Below are positions 6,806 through 14,282 of a stretch of DNA of 33,602 nucleotides, piece after piece. Position 1 is the stretch's first letter. The number at the start of each line of letters is the position of its first letter. Made by a program: the position numbers and the translations under genes. Where the stretch lies: assembly GCA_964342855.1 (NCBI GenBank), contig CAYFIB010000029.1:1-33602 (forward strand), given 5' to 3'. Origin of the DNA: JBCBJX01 sp964342855 (GTDB lineage Bacteria; Pseudomonadota; Alphaproteobacteria; Caulobacterales; Parvularculaceae). The notes beneath the pieces were generated by a model. The model saw only the letters and a program-made list of their open reading frames with translations. It did not search any database and had not been told where the DNA came from.

Positions 6806-7864
6806 TCACAGGGCGGAGAGGGCGGCCCTCAGCCACTCAAAATCAGCGGGCGGCGGGGCTTCAAAGCGGAGGTCTTCACCCGAGATCGGGTGCGTGAAGC
6901 CGAGAACTCGGGCGTGCAGCGCCTGACGCTTGAAGTTTCGCGCCGTTTTCACCGCATGGGCGGCCGCGTCGTCGTCATTGGCGGAAACGCCCGCAAGGCC
7001 CGGTCCGCGGCCATAAACGGGGTCGCCGATGAGCGGGTGGCTGATGTGCGCCATGTGCGCGCGGATCTGGTGAGTGCGCCCAGTCTCCAGCTCGCAGGCG
7101 ATAAGTGAAGCGACGGCGTCGCCCGGTAGCTTCGCGCGGGTTCGGCCATAGGACTCGATGATCCGGTAATGGGTGACGGCGTGTTTGGCGTCTTCGCGTT
7201 CGGGGTTCTTCACGACCGCCATTTTCTTCCGGTCGCCGCCGCCGCGGGCGAGGGGCGCGTCGATGGTCCCGAAGCCCGGCCGCGGCGCGCCGAGGCAGAT
7301 GGCGTCGTAGACCCGCTCGATGGCGTGCTCGGCGAAGTCGCTGGTGAGGCCGAGATGCGCCGCGTCATGCTTAGCGACGACCATGACGCCGGAGGTCTCC
7401 TTGTCGAGCCGGTGGACGATGCCGGGCCGCGCGACGCCGCCGACGCCCGAAAGCGTGGCGCCGCAATGGGCGATGAGCGCATTGACGAGGGTGCCGGTCC
7501 AGTTGCCGGCCGCCGGGTGCACGACGAGCCCCGCCGGCTTCACGATGACGATGAGGTCGCCGTCCTCGTAGAGCACCTCCAGCGGAATGGCTTCGCCCTG
7601 CGGCGTCGGGTCAGCGACCGGCGGCGGCGTCAGCACATAGGTTTCGCCGAGGCGCATTCGCCACGAGGGGTCGGTGAAGGGCTCGCCGTCGCGGGCGAGG
7701 GCGCCTTCTTCGATCATCGCCTTGAGGCGCGAGCGGGTGAGGCCCTCAATGCGCTCCGACAGCCATTTATCGAGGCGCGCGCCGACAGCCTCTTCTTCGA
7801 TCTCGAAGCGGTGCGCGTCAGGCGCCGCGGCTTGCGCGGGCGCGTGGTCAGGGGTAGTCGCCAT
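6806..7864 (-). CDS. rluD: Ribosomal large subunit pseudouridine synthase (RluD type)
   Basis: A 352-aa RluA-family pseudouridine synthase, probably the one that modifies helix 69 of 23S rRNA. An S4 RNA-binding domain covers about residues 24-75 (GARLDKWLSE, LTRSRLKAMIEEG). The catalytic domain begins at VLYEDGDLIVIVKPAGLVVHP. The motif HRLDKETSG has the catalytic aspartate D154, and the later E-T-G-R-T-H-Q-I-R-A-H segment is also typical. S4 plus this length favours RluD over RluA, which lacks S4; RluC is the main alternative. The start lies only 35 bases from the divergent DUF6476-like gene. rpoH follows downstream, an order common in this class. Confidence 0.92.
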   Translation of the reverse strand: MATTPDHAPAQAAAPDAHRFEIEEEAVGARLDKWLSERIEGLTRSRLKAMIEEGALARDGEPFTDPSWRMRLGETYVLTPPPVADPTPQGEAIPLEVLYEDGDLIVIVKPAGLVVHPAAGNWTGTLVNALIAHCGATLSGVGGVARPGIVHRLDKETSGVMVVAKHDAAHLGLTSDFAEHAIERVYDAICLGAPRPGFGTIDAPLARGGGDRKKMAVVKNPEREDAKHAVTHYRIIESYGRTRAKLPGDAVASLIACELETGRTHQIRAHMAHISHPLIGDPVYGRGPGLAGVSANDDDAAAHAVKTARNFKRQALHARVLGFTHPISGEDLRFEAPPPADFEWLRAALSAL

Positions 7865-7869
7865 CGCTC

Positions 7870-7881
7870 GTCTTTAAAGAC
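7870..7881. promoter_or_regulatory. 12-bp palindrome between divergent rluD and DUF6476-like genes
   Basis: GTCTTTAAAGAC is a perfect palindrome inside the 35-base gap between the two start codons. The gap is too short for two full promoters, so promoter parts must lie within the coding starts. The palindrome could be an operator. No regulator can be named. Confidence 0.35.
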
Positions 7882-7899
7882 ACCTGCGAAGGAACGCCA

Positions 7900-8274
7900 A
7901 TGCCGGACGCCGAGCCCCTCGCGCCCGACCCTGAAGTCGGAACCGGGATCAACTCACCGCAGTCGATCTTCATGCTGAAGATCCTCTCGATCTTCCTCGG
8001 CCTCGTGCTGATCGGCGGGTCGGTGCTGATGGCCGTTCTGGTTGCGACCGGCGCGCACAAGAAAGACCGGCGCGCTGCGGCTCCCGCCGCGGTCGCCGCG
8101 CCCGCCGCGACGCCCGATGTTCATGCGATCCCGCTCGGCGCTGAAGAACGCCTCGTCGATTTCCGCACGGATGGGCGTCTCCTTACGGTGCGCATCGCCG
8201 GGCCGGAGGGGGAGCGGCTGGTCGTTTATGAGGCGGCGACGGGGCGGGTGCTGTCGGAGTATCGTACTCAGTAG
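7900..8274 (+). CDS. DUF6476-like single-pass membrane protein
   Basis: A 124-aa protein with a short acidic N-terminus, one membrane segment (about residues 23-50, FMLKILSIFLGLVLIGGSVLMAVLVATG), an Ala/Pro-rich stretch, and a C-terminal beta-rich domain (GAEERLVDFRTDGRLLTVRIAGPEGERLVVYEAATG). This fits my recollection of the DUF6476 family, found beside RluA-family synthases in alphaproteobacteria, and the divergent rluD neighbour supports it. The C-terminal domain would lie in the periplasm. The function is unknown. A GAAGGAACG ribosome site precedes the ATG. Confidence 0.78.
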   Translation: MPDAEPLAPDPEVGTGINSPQSIFMLKILSIFLGLVLIGGSVLMAVLVATGAHKKDRRAAAPAAVAAPAATPDVHAIPLGAEERLVDFRTDGRLLTVRIAGPEGERLVVYEAATGRVLSEYRTQ

Positions 8275-8308
8275 GCCAACTTGCAGGATAAACGCTCAAG
8301 GTAGCTCA

Positions 8309-8602
8309 ATGGCGTCGCGTTTTAGATTTCGATCTGAAGATCTGATGATTTCAGTGATCGCGGCGCTTGGTTCTGGGTTCGCCATTGCTGTCGCATCGCA
8401 ACGGGGCAGCGAAACTGCCGTCAGTCTACAGTTTGAGGCTTTGGCTACCGCGACAGTCAGCGCGACGTTTTTGGTTCTGTTTATGGGCATAATTTATCTG
8501 CAGAAGCTGTTTCTGCCGCGCGAGGTCGTCAGCAAGTTACAGGAGCTGCGGGGCTGGGCATACGTGAGAGAACTAGCAAAACATATCGCTCTGTGGGGCT
8601 GA
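8309..8602 (+). CDS. Small two-pass membrane protein, unknown
   Basis: A 97-aa frame starting ATG 8309, 34 bases after the DUF6476-like gene. Two hydrophobic segments are visible: residues 12-30 (LMISVIAALGSGFAIAVAS) and 44-66 (ALATATVSATFLVLFMGIIYL), followed by a cytosolic-looking basic tail. No family is recognised. Base composition is less GC-rich than its neighbours, and the ribosome site (AAGGTAG) is modest. A longer in-frame extension back to 8042 only shadows the upstream gene and was not used. It is probably real, judging by the ordered membrane pattern. Confidence 0.55.
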   Translation: MASRFRFRSEDLMISVIAALGSGFAIAVASQRGSETAVSLQFEALATATVSATFLVLFMGIIYLQKLFLPREVVSKLQELRGWAYVRELAKHIALWG

Positions 8603-8640
8603 AGCGAGAGCAACGCCATTGGCGGACGGAGATCCCGGCT

Positions 8641-8690
8641 TCATCCTGAGGAGCCGCCGCAAGGCGGCGTCTCGAAGGGTGCCAGGATGA
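8641..8690. repeat. Dispersed palindromic repeat
   Basis: A 50-base element framed by TCATCCTG (8641-8648) and CAGGATGA (8683-8690), with an inner hairpin GCCGCC / GCAA / GGCGGC (8653-8668) and the segment TCTCGAAGG. It resembles a repeat found in many copies in intergenic regions of alphaproteobacterial genomes. It lies 16 bases past the DUF2256 stop and could act as a transcript end. Only one copy is present in this window. Confidence 0.75.
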
Positions 8691-8705
8691 GCGGCAAGGA
8701 AAATC

Positions 8706-8861
8706 TCACCGCCCCGCACACACCTTCGAGCAATAGACCACGCTCTCCCAGTCGCGCTCCCACTTCTTCCGCCAGCTGAAGGGGCGCTGGCAGACGGGGC
8801 AGGTCTTGGTCGGCAGGTCGGCCTTCGCGACCCGCTTCTTTTTGTTCGCGCCCTTCGCCAT
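8706..8861 (-). CDS. DUF2256 zinc-ribbon-like small protein
   Basis: A 51-aa protein of the DUF2256 family. After a basic N-terminus (MAKGANKKKRVAKADLP) it has KTCPVCQRPFSWRKKWERDW and a closing VYCSKVC. The two CxxC/CxxxC pairs (C21, C24, C44, C48) would bind zinc. The family is typically encoded beside or fused to photolyase/cryptochrome proteins. Its ATG shares one base with the photolyase stop (TGATG), so translation is coupled and it belongs to the photolyase operon. Its biochemical role is unknown. It is easily missed because of its length. Confidence 0.93.
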   Translation of the reverse strand: MAKGANKKKRVAKADLPTKTCPVCQRPFSWRKKWERDWESVVYCSKVCAGR

Positions 8862-10432
8862 CAGGCGTCCCCGAGATCGAAGGCGCCTTGTGCGGCGTCT
8901 GATCGTGTCGAACGCCGCGCTTTCGTCGGCCGCCGTCCGGTCTGGCGCATGCCGGATTTGCGGCTGCCGTGCTTCGCCTGAATGGCGTCAGCGATCTCCC
9001 GGAAACCGGGCTCCCGCCTGCGGGCATAGATCTGCTCGCGCGCATGTTTCGCCGCCGCGAGGTGATCGACGAGGCGTTCCGGATACTCTCGGCCGATGTG
9101 CAGACCCAGATCGGCCTGTTCGAGCGGTGAGAGCTTCCAGGGCTCGTGAATGAACGCCGCCGGAACATCGCGGAGTTCTGGAACCCATTCGCGGATGAAG
9201 ACGCCGTCCGGGTCCTGATCGAGGCTCTGCTTCACGGGGTTGTAAATCCGCACCGAGTTGATGCCGGTGGTCCCCGACTGCATCTGGGACTGCGACCAGT
9301 GGATGCCGGGCTCGTAGTCGGTGAAACGGCGGGCGAGGGCGAGGCCCGGCGCGCGCCAATGGCTCCAGAGATGATAGCTGGAGAACGCCGTCAGCATCGC
9401 CCGCATGCGGAAGTTCATCCAGCCGGTCGCTTTCAAGGCCCTCATGCACGCATCGATGAAGGGAAACCCTGTCCGCCCTTCAATCCACGCCTCGAGCACG
9501 TCCGGCGACGGATCTGGGCGGAGGCCGTCATAGCCCGGATGGAAGTTTTTCCACTCGATGGACGGCTCGTCCTCCAGCTTCTGCATGAAATGGCAATGCC
9601 AGTGCAGGCGCCCCGAATAGGAGGAGAGGGAGGCGCGGTGAAAGCCCGCGCCGTCGTCGGCGCCCTTCAGCGCGCGCATCTTCGCGTAGGTCGCCTGCGC
9701 GACTTCGCGCATGGAGAGCGTTCCCCAGGCGAGGTGCGGGGACAGCCGCGAGCAGGTGTCATAGGCGACGACGGGGCTCGACATTTCAACCCGATAGCGC
9801 CGACCGCGATAGTCAAGGAACGAGTGGAAGAGGGCGAGAGCTTCGGCGCGGCCGCCCCGTTGGCGATCCGGACACGGATCGGCTGCAAGACCGAGCGCCT
9901 CGGCGTCCGGGATCTCGTCCGAAGGCGGCGCATCGGCCGTCTCCAGCGCGGTCGGTTCGGGCGTCAGGTGCTCGGCCATCTGACGGTCCCACGCGGCGGC
10001 CCAGCCGGTACGGGAGGCGAGGGCGCGCCGGACACCGAACTGGCGCTCCTCGGACCACGCCGTTCCGGTCTCGCGCGCCCAGCGCGCCACGCGTTTGTCC
10101 CGCGCGAACGTCCACGCATTGCCGGTCTCCTCGTGGGAGCGCAGATGCAAGGCGCCGTAGCGGTCACGTAGATCGTTCAGGACGGGGACGACGTCGCCGA
10201 CACGCACTGTCAGCGGGAGGCCGAGCGCGCGCAGTTCGCTGCGCAACTCCTGAAGGCATTCCGCCGCGAACGCCCACTGGCGCGCCGAGGCGTCGGGCTC
10301 CGCCCAGAGGCCCGGCTCGACCACGTAGAGCGGCAGCACCGGCCCCGCCGCCGCGGCTTCGAACAGCGGTCTGTGATCGACGGTTCTGAAGTCGCGCTTG
10401 AACCAGACGACCTGAACCACCCCTTCGTTCAC
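8861..10432 (-). CDS. Cryptochrome/deoxyribodipyrimidine photolyase family protein
   Basis: A 523-aa blue-light flavoprotein, probably a photolyase that splits UV-induced pyrimidine lesions. It starts at GTG 10432, which overlaps the DUF393 stop as GTGA; upstream in-frame codons lie inside that gene. The N-terminal Rossmann-like domain begins VVQVVWFKRDFRTVDHRPL. The FAD domain carries TGFPFIDACMRAL, ATGWMNFRMRAML, FSSYHLWSHWR and YNPVKQSLDQDPDGVFIREWVPEL. Lys/Arg-rich C-terminal residues follow. I see no four-cysteine iron-sulfur set, so it is not obviously the FeS-BCP class. The DUF393 and DUF2256 neighbours fit a known photolyase-linked group. Repair versus photoreceptor function, and the lesion type, cannot be settled from sequence. 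Confidence 0.92.
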   Translation of the reverse strand: MNEGVVQVVWFKRDFRTVDHRPLFEAAAAGPVLPLYVVEPGLWAEPDASARQWAFAAECLQELRSELRALGLPLTVRVGDVVPVLNDLRDRYGALHLRSHEETGNAWTFARDKRVARWARETGTAWSEERQFGVRRALASRTGWAAAWDRQMAEHLTPEPTALETADAPPSDEIPDAEALGLAADPCPDRQRGGRAEALALFHSFLDYRGRRYRVEMSSPVVAYDTCSRLSPHLAWGTLSMREVAQATYAKMRALKGADDGAGFHRASLSSYSGRLHWHCHFMQKLEDEPSIEWKNFHPGYDGLRPDPSPDVLEAWIEGRTGFPFIDACMRALKATGWMNFRMRAMLTAFSSYHLWSHWRAPGLALARRFTDYEPGIHWSQSQMQSGTTGINSVRIYNPVKQSLDQDPDGVFIREWVPELRDVPAAFIHEPWKLSPLEQADLGLHIGREYPERLVDHLAAAKHAREQIYARRREPGFREIADAIQAKHGSRKSGMRQTGRRPTKARRSTRSDAAQGAFDLGDA

Positions 10433-10833
10433 GCCTCTTTCCAGCGCATCAGCCTTGCGACGAGGCGCGAGATCGCCTGCCGGCGCGGCGCGAAGAGATC
10501 GTAGGCGCGTTCGGCGACCCAGAGAACGGGCGGAACCGAGACGATCTTCGCCGCCCAACGCCAACCGCGCACGCGCCGCCAGATTTCAATGAAGGCGCGC
10601 GCGCCGGAGACGACGGCGCCGTCCGCCGTGCGCGCGTGCATGCGGGCCATCGCCGCCGCGCAGGAGACGCCGGCCTCCTCCGACGCCGCCGGATCAGCGG
10701 AGATATCCGCCCAACCGATCGACGCCGACGCGTCGAGGCGGCGATAGTGGTCGACCTCGCGCCGGCATATCGGGCAGCTCCCGTCGTAATAGACGGTAAG
10801 GTCCGGTGTCTCGCTGGTTTTTTGGTCGCTCAT
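10429..10833 (-). CDS. DUF393 (DCC family) thiol-disulfide oxidoreductase
   Basis: A 134-aa protein of the DCC/DUF393 family, a thioredoxin-like fold. The name-giving motif is visible: VYYDGSCPICRREVDHYRR, with C20 and C23 as the CxxC pair. The first strand is followed by WADIS and a C-terminal hydrophobic segment. It is the first gene of the DUF393, photolyase and DUF2256 operon, and its stop overlaps the photolyase GTG start. A GGAGGTAAGC ribosome site precedes the ATG. A redox role in support of the flavoprotein is suggested by context only. Confidence 0.92.
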   Translation of the reverse strand: MSDQKTSETPDLTVYYDGSCPICRREVDHYRRLDASASIGWADISADPAASEEAGVSCAAAMARMHARTADGAVVSGARAFIEIWRRVRGWRWAAKIVSVPPVLWVAERAYDLFAPRRQAISRLVARLMRWKEA

Positions 10834-10886
10834 GCTTACCTCCGACGGCCTATATGGATCCGGGCGGGACGTGGGCGAGAGGCGAC

Positions 10887-11867
10887 ATGACGCGCAGATA
10901 CGAAAACGGGGTTGCGATCATCGGCGCGGGGGTCGCCGGGCTCGCCTGTGCGCGTCGGCTGAGGGAAGCGGGCGAGCGCGTGTCTGTGTTCGACAAGGGC
11001 CGCGGGCCGGGCGGGCGCATGTCCTCGCGGCGGACGGAGGTCGGCCGGTTCAACCATGGCGCCCAGTTCTTCACCGCGCGATCGGACGGCTTTCGCGATG
11101 CGCTCGCTGACTGGCTTGGCGCCGGCGTCGCGGCGGAATGGCGCGCTCGGTTCGTGACCATCGCCAATGGCGCCGTCACCGAAGACACGCCCGCCGAACC
11201 GCGCTTTGTCGGCGCGCCCTCCATGAACGCGATCATCGCGCATGAAGGGAAAGCCGCTGGCGCCCGCTTCGGCGTGCGGGTCGCAGTGCCGGTTCGCGAT
11301 GACGAGGGGTGGCGCCTTTCCTCCGAAGAAAAGGAAGATCTCGGGCGCTTTGACGCGGTCGTCATCGCGACGCCCGCCGAACAGGCCGTCGATCTTCTCG
11401 CCGCCGCGCCTGCGCTTGCGGCGGAGGCGCGCGCCGCGCGCAGCGCGCCGTGCTGGGCGCTGATGCTCGGGTTCGATGCGCCGCTTGAGACGCCGTTCGA
11501 CGCGGCGCGCGTCGTCGACGGGCCGATCGCGTGGATCGCCCGCGAAGCCTCCAAGCCGGGGCGGGAGGCGGGCGAGCGCCTCGTCGTTCATGCGCGCGCC
11601 GATTGGTCCGCCGCGCATCTCGAAGCTGATCCGAACGACATCGCCGCCCACTTGATCGGGCAGGTGAGGGATTTGCTGGGCGCGCCGGAGCCGGTCTTCG
11701 CCTCCGCGCACCGCTGGTGGTTCGCGCAGGTGGTTGCCGGGGCGGGCGAGCCCTTCGCCTGGGACGCCGAGCGCCGGATCGGCGCCTGCGGCGACTGGCG
11801 GCTCGGCGCGCGTGTCGAGGCGGCTTGGACAAGCGGCGACGCCCTAGGGCGCGCTTTGAGCGGTTGA
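10887..11867 (+). CDS. Renalase-like NAD(P)/FAD-dependent oxidoreductase
   Basis: A 326-aa flavoprotein starting ATG 10887 behind GAGAGG; a longer frame from 10806 would run back into the divergent DUF393 gene. The dinucleotide-binding motif is VAIIGAGVAGLACARRL (residues 9-25), followed by VFDKGRGPGGRMSSRR and FNHGAQFFTAR, typical of the renalase/amine-oxidase-like COG3380 group. The C-terminal GDWRLGARVEAAWTSGDALGRAL segment closes the FAD site. Such proteins often sit near photolyase genes, as here (53 bases, divergent). The substrate is unknown; oxidation of off-pathway NAD(P)H isomers is one possibility from renalase work. Confidence 0.85.
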   Translation: MTRRYENGVAIIGAGVAGLACARRLREAGERVSVFDKGRGPGGRMSSRRTEVGRFNHGAQFFTARSDGFRDALADWLGAGVAAEWRARFVTIANGAVTEDTPAEPRFVGAPSMNAIIAHEGKAAGARFGVRVAVPVRDDEGWRLSSEEKEDLGRFDAVVIATPAEQAVDLLAAAPALAAEARAARSAPCWALMLGFDAPLETPFDAARVVDGPIAWIAREASKPGREAGERLVVHARADWSAAHLEADPNDIAAHLIGQVRDLLGAPEPVFASAHRWWFAQVVAGAGEPFAWDAERRIGACGDWRLGARVEAAWTSGDALGRALSG

Positions 11868-12126
11868 ATATTACGGATCGTTCATCCGAACGCGGCGCTT
11901 CGGTCTCGGCTGCGTGATCGCTTGCGATGAACTGGGATCACAGTGCGGCGAGCGGCGCACGGAGCACTTTTTTCCGCGCCGACCATCGCTAGTTTGAGGG
12001 AACAGAACTGAGCGCGCCTCGCCTCCCCCTCGCGGCGCGTTCATGGGTCCGGCGAGCGTAGATCTTCCCCCCTTTGGTCGCGTGAGCCGGACCCGCTCTT
12101 CCTCTCAAATCGATGGTCCGGAAAGC
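11868..12126. other. Intergenic stretch with no recognised gene
   Basis: This convergent gap separates the renalase-like gene from the DUF6460 gene. I found no convincing ORF, RNA gene or strong terminator. A weak GTGCG/CGCAC hairpin near 11942-11959 is followed a few bases later by a T-run. Confidence 0.4.
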
Positions 12127-12447
12127 TCAGTCGCGGCGGCGGTCGTCGCGAGATTTGTCGTCACGGCCGGGACCGAGGAACAGACGCCAGATGAGCCAGG
12201 CGGGGACCACCAGCACCGCGCCAAGGGCGAGATAGCTGATGAGCGCGGTGGTGACGGAGCCGAAATTTTCGACCGCCGCTTCGAACGCGCCGCCGATGCG
12301 CGCGAACAGACTGCGCCAGATATCCACCGGGTTCGCGCCCACCGCGGCGAGGATCGCGCCGACAATGACCGACGCGACGACCAGCCGGATGACGGCGCCG
12401 GCCGGTTTTTCGCCGAAGATGCGGCGCAGAAGCGGGTTCGAAAGCAT
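12127..12447 (-). CDS. DUF6460-like membrane protein
   Basis: A 106-aa protein with two membrane segments (about residues 17-37 and 66-90), joined by a loop NPVDIWRSLFARIGGAFEAAVENFG, and a highly charged tail after RLFLGPG. This matches my memory of the DUF6460 family of alphaproteobacterial integral membrane proteins. It follows the MscS gene by 28 bases with its own AAAGGATCG ribosome site, so the two are likely co-transcribed. The function is unknown. Confidence 0.75.
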   Translation of the reverse strand: MLSNPLLRRIFGEKPAGAVIRLVVASVIVGAILAAVGANPVDIWRSLFARIGGAFEAAVENFGSVTTALISYLALGAVLVVPAWLIWRLFLGPGRDDKSRDDRRRD

Positions 12448-12475
12448 GGCGCGATCCTTTCGCGGGCGATGGGCG

Positions 12476-13387
12476 TCAGTCTGACTTCACCATATGCACC
12501 GTGCGGGTCGGGAACGGAATGTCCACGCCTTCCGCGTCGAAGCGCTGCTTGATGGTTTTCAGAAGATGCCATTTCAGCGGGAAATAGTCCCCGCCCGCGC
12601 ACCAGACGCGGCAGATGATGTCGACAGAGCTGTCGCCCAGGTTATCGACCTCGATGGTCGGCGCCGGCGTGGAGCGCGCGCGCTCGTCGGCGTCGAGGCA
12701 GGATTTGATGACTGTCATCGCGTGATCGATGTCCGCGCCGTAGCCGATGCCGAATGTGAGATCGAGGCGGCGCTCGCCGTAGGCGGAATAGTTGATGATC
12801 GAGGAGCCAAAGGCTTCGCCGTTCGGGATGATGACCATCTTGTTGTCGACCGTCGCTAGCTCCGTCGTGAACAGCGAAACCGCCTTCACCGTGCCGCCAT
12901 GGCCGGCGACCTCCACATAATCGCCGATCTTGAACGGGCGCAGCGCGAGGATGAGCACGCCCGCGGCGAGGTTGCCGAGCGAGCCCTGCAGCGAGAGGCC
13001 GATGGCGAGGCCGGCGGCGCCGAGCACGGCGGCGAAGCTGGTCGTCGGGATGCCGAAGACGCCAAGCACGGTGATGACCACGATGGCGGTGATGCCGTAA
13101 TAAGCGAGGGAGCCGAAAAAGGCGCCGAGGGTGTCGTCGAAGCGCGGCTGTTTCGTGACAACGAACTTGACGGCCTTCCGTACGCGGCCGGCGATCCACA
13201 AGCCAATCAGAAGGACGAACAGCGCCGCGAACGCGGTGCCGAGGAAGCTGAGCGTTCCCTCGATCAACGGGCCGAACCGCTCCATCGCCGCTGCGGGGTC
13301 GCTCAGCGCTTCGTTGATGGCGCCGGACACGTCCTGAATGGAGGCGCCTGACGGGGCGGCGTTCTCGGGCGTGGATTGATCCTGCAT
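12476..13387 (-). CDS. Small-conductance mechanosensitive channel, MscS family
   Basis: A 303-aa channel that opens on membrane tension to release solutes during osmotic downshock. It has the standard MscS layout: TM1 about residues 44-68, TM2 90-111, pore-lining TM3 116-148 with the glycine/alanine pattern VLGAAGLAIGLSLQGSLGNLAAG, then the beta domain starting RPFKIGDYVEVAG and a C-terminal alpha/beta domain ending FPTRTVHM. The size is close to E. coli MscS (286 aa). The ATG is preceded by CAGGAGAA. It sits upstream of the DUF6460 gene on the same strand. Confidence 0.95.
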   Translation of the reverse strand: MQDQSTPENAAPSGASIQDVSGAINEALSDPAAAMERFGPLIEGTLSFLGTAFAALFVLLIGLWIAGRVRKAVKFVVTKQPRFDDTLGAFFGSLAYYGITAIVVITVLGVFGIPTTSFAAVLGAAGLAIGLSLQGSLGNLAAGVLILALRPFKIGDYVEVAGHGGTVKAVSLFTTELATVDNKMVIIPNGEAFGSSIINYSAYGERRLDLTFGIGYGADIDHAMTVIKSCLDADERARSTPAPTIEVDNLGDSSVDIICRVWCAGGDYFPLKWHLLKTIKQRFDAEGVDIPFPTRTVHMVKSD

Positions 13388-13524
13388 CAGTGGTTTCTCC
13401 TGTGGTCGCGCGACGTTCTGTTAGTCCCGCTCGCCTTAGCGTGATATCCGCGCGGGGTGAAGCGGTGCGACCGGAGGAGAAAAAGGCTGGGCCGTACTGG
13501 GCGGCCGCAGCTGAAAGCGGAAGC

Positions 13525-14214
13525 CTAGGCCAGCTTTTCTTCGAGACGCCGGCGCTCTCGGCTCGAGAGCTTTTTCTGCGGCGACAGGGAGCCCTTGCCT
13601 CGGCGCGGGTCCGGTTCGACATCAATACCGAGTTTTTCTGACAATTCGTCAGCGCCGCCGACATAATCGCCGTCAAGCCAGATCTGCGGCGTCGTCACGG
13701 GCGTTTCCTCGCCGATAATCGGCTTCACCCGCGCGAGCATTTCATACATCGCTCCGGGATTTTTTACGACGTCATGGTACGTATACGAAACGCCGGCGTC
13801 GTCCAGGTATTGCTTTCCACGTTTGCAGTGACTGCACTTTTCCTTACCGAAGAAGTGGTTTCCCAAAAGATCGAAACGGCGCACGTGCTCACGAATGACG
13901 TTTTCAGCAAGCACGCCGCGGTTGAGAGCGTCCCCCTGAGATATGACTTCGTTCTCGACAAGGACGATCGGTGCATGCCAACCGCCTCCGGCGAAGAGCG
14001 GCTCCCACCAGTAGGTGAGCCATTCTTTGACGGTGAAATCGACTTCCGCATTTGCAAGTTCGTTTGCAATCGTGTCTTCGATGACGTCTTCCGTCAGCGC
14101 GCACTCGCCGCAAGGAATTTTCACCTTGAACGGACCCCATTGGCCCGCCCACTTATAGAGACGCAATTGTACCGGTACGCCGCGCTTTTTCACGTTGACG
14201 CCGGATTTTCCCAT
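13525..14214 (-). CDS. Tandem thioredoxin-fold/glutaredoxin protein
   Basis: A 229-aa protein that appears to join two thioredoxin-like folds. The N-terminal part has a CxxC, IPCGECALT (C35, C38), and a likely cis-proline segment WHAPIVLVENEVISQG near residue 82. The C-terminal part is glutaredoxin-like, with CSHCKRGKQYL (C127, C130), the cis-proline segment TTPQIWLDGDYVGGADEL (P176) and a charged tail rich in Lys/Arg. Both redox pairs are intact. It would be cytosolic, since no signal peptide is present. A GGGAGGGCGA ribosome site precedes the ATG. It lies 68 bases downstream of the ligase gene on the same strand and may share its transcript. The substrate is unknown. Confidence 0.82.
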   Translation of the reverse strand: MGKSGVNVKKRGVPVQLRLYKWAGQWGPFKVKIPCGECALTEDVIEDTIANELANAEVDFTVKEWLTYWWEPLFAGGGWHAPIVLVENEVISQGDALNRGVLAENVIREHVRRFDLLGNHFFGKEKCSHCKRGKQYLDDAGVSYTYHDVVKNPGAMYEMLARVKPIIGEETPVTTPQIWLDGDYVGGADELSEKLGIDVEPDPRRGKGSLSPQKKLSSRERRRLEEKLA

Positions 14215-14282
14215 TGGATCGCCCTCCCGATTTTCAGCTGCAACCTAGCGTCCGCCGGGTGCGGGAGGGACTCACAAGCGCG

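Noticed and set aside
11990..12060. EcfG-type stress promoter at GGAAC
   Set aside because: GGAAC is present near 11999, but no CGTT follows at 16-17 bases.
12043..12552. Long plus-strand open frame of 169 codons
   Set aside because: It lies antisense to the DUF6460 and MscS genes, both with clear membrane patterns and ribosome sites. Its translation is Arg/Asp-rich, as expected from the reverse of GC-rich coding DNA.
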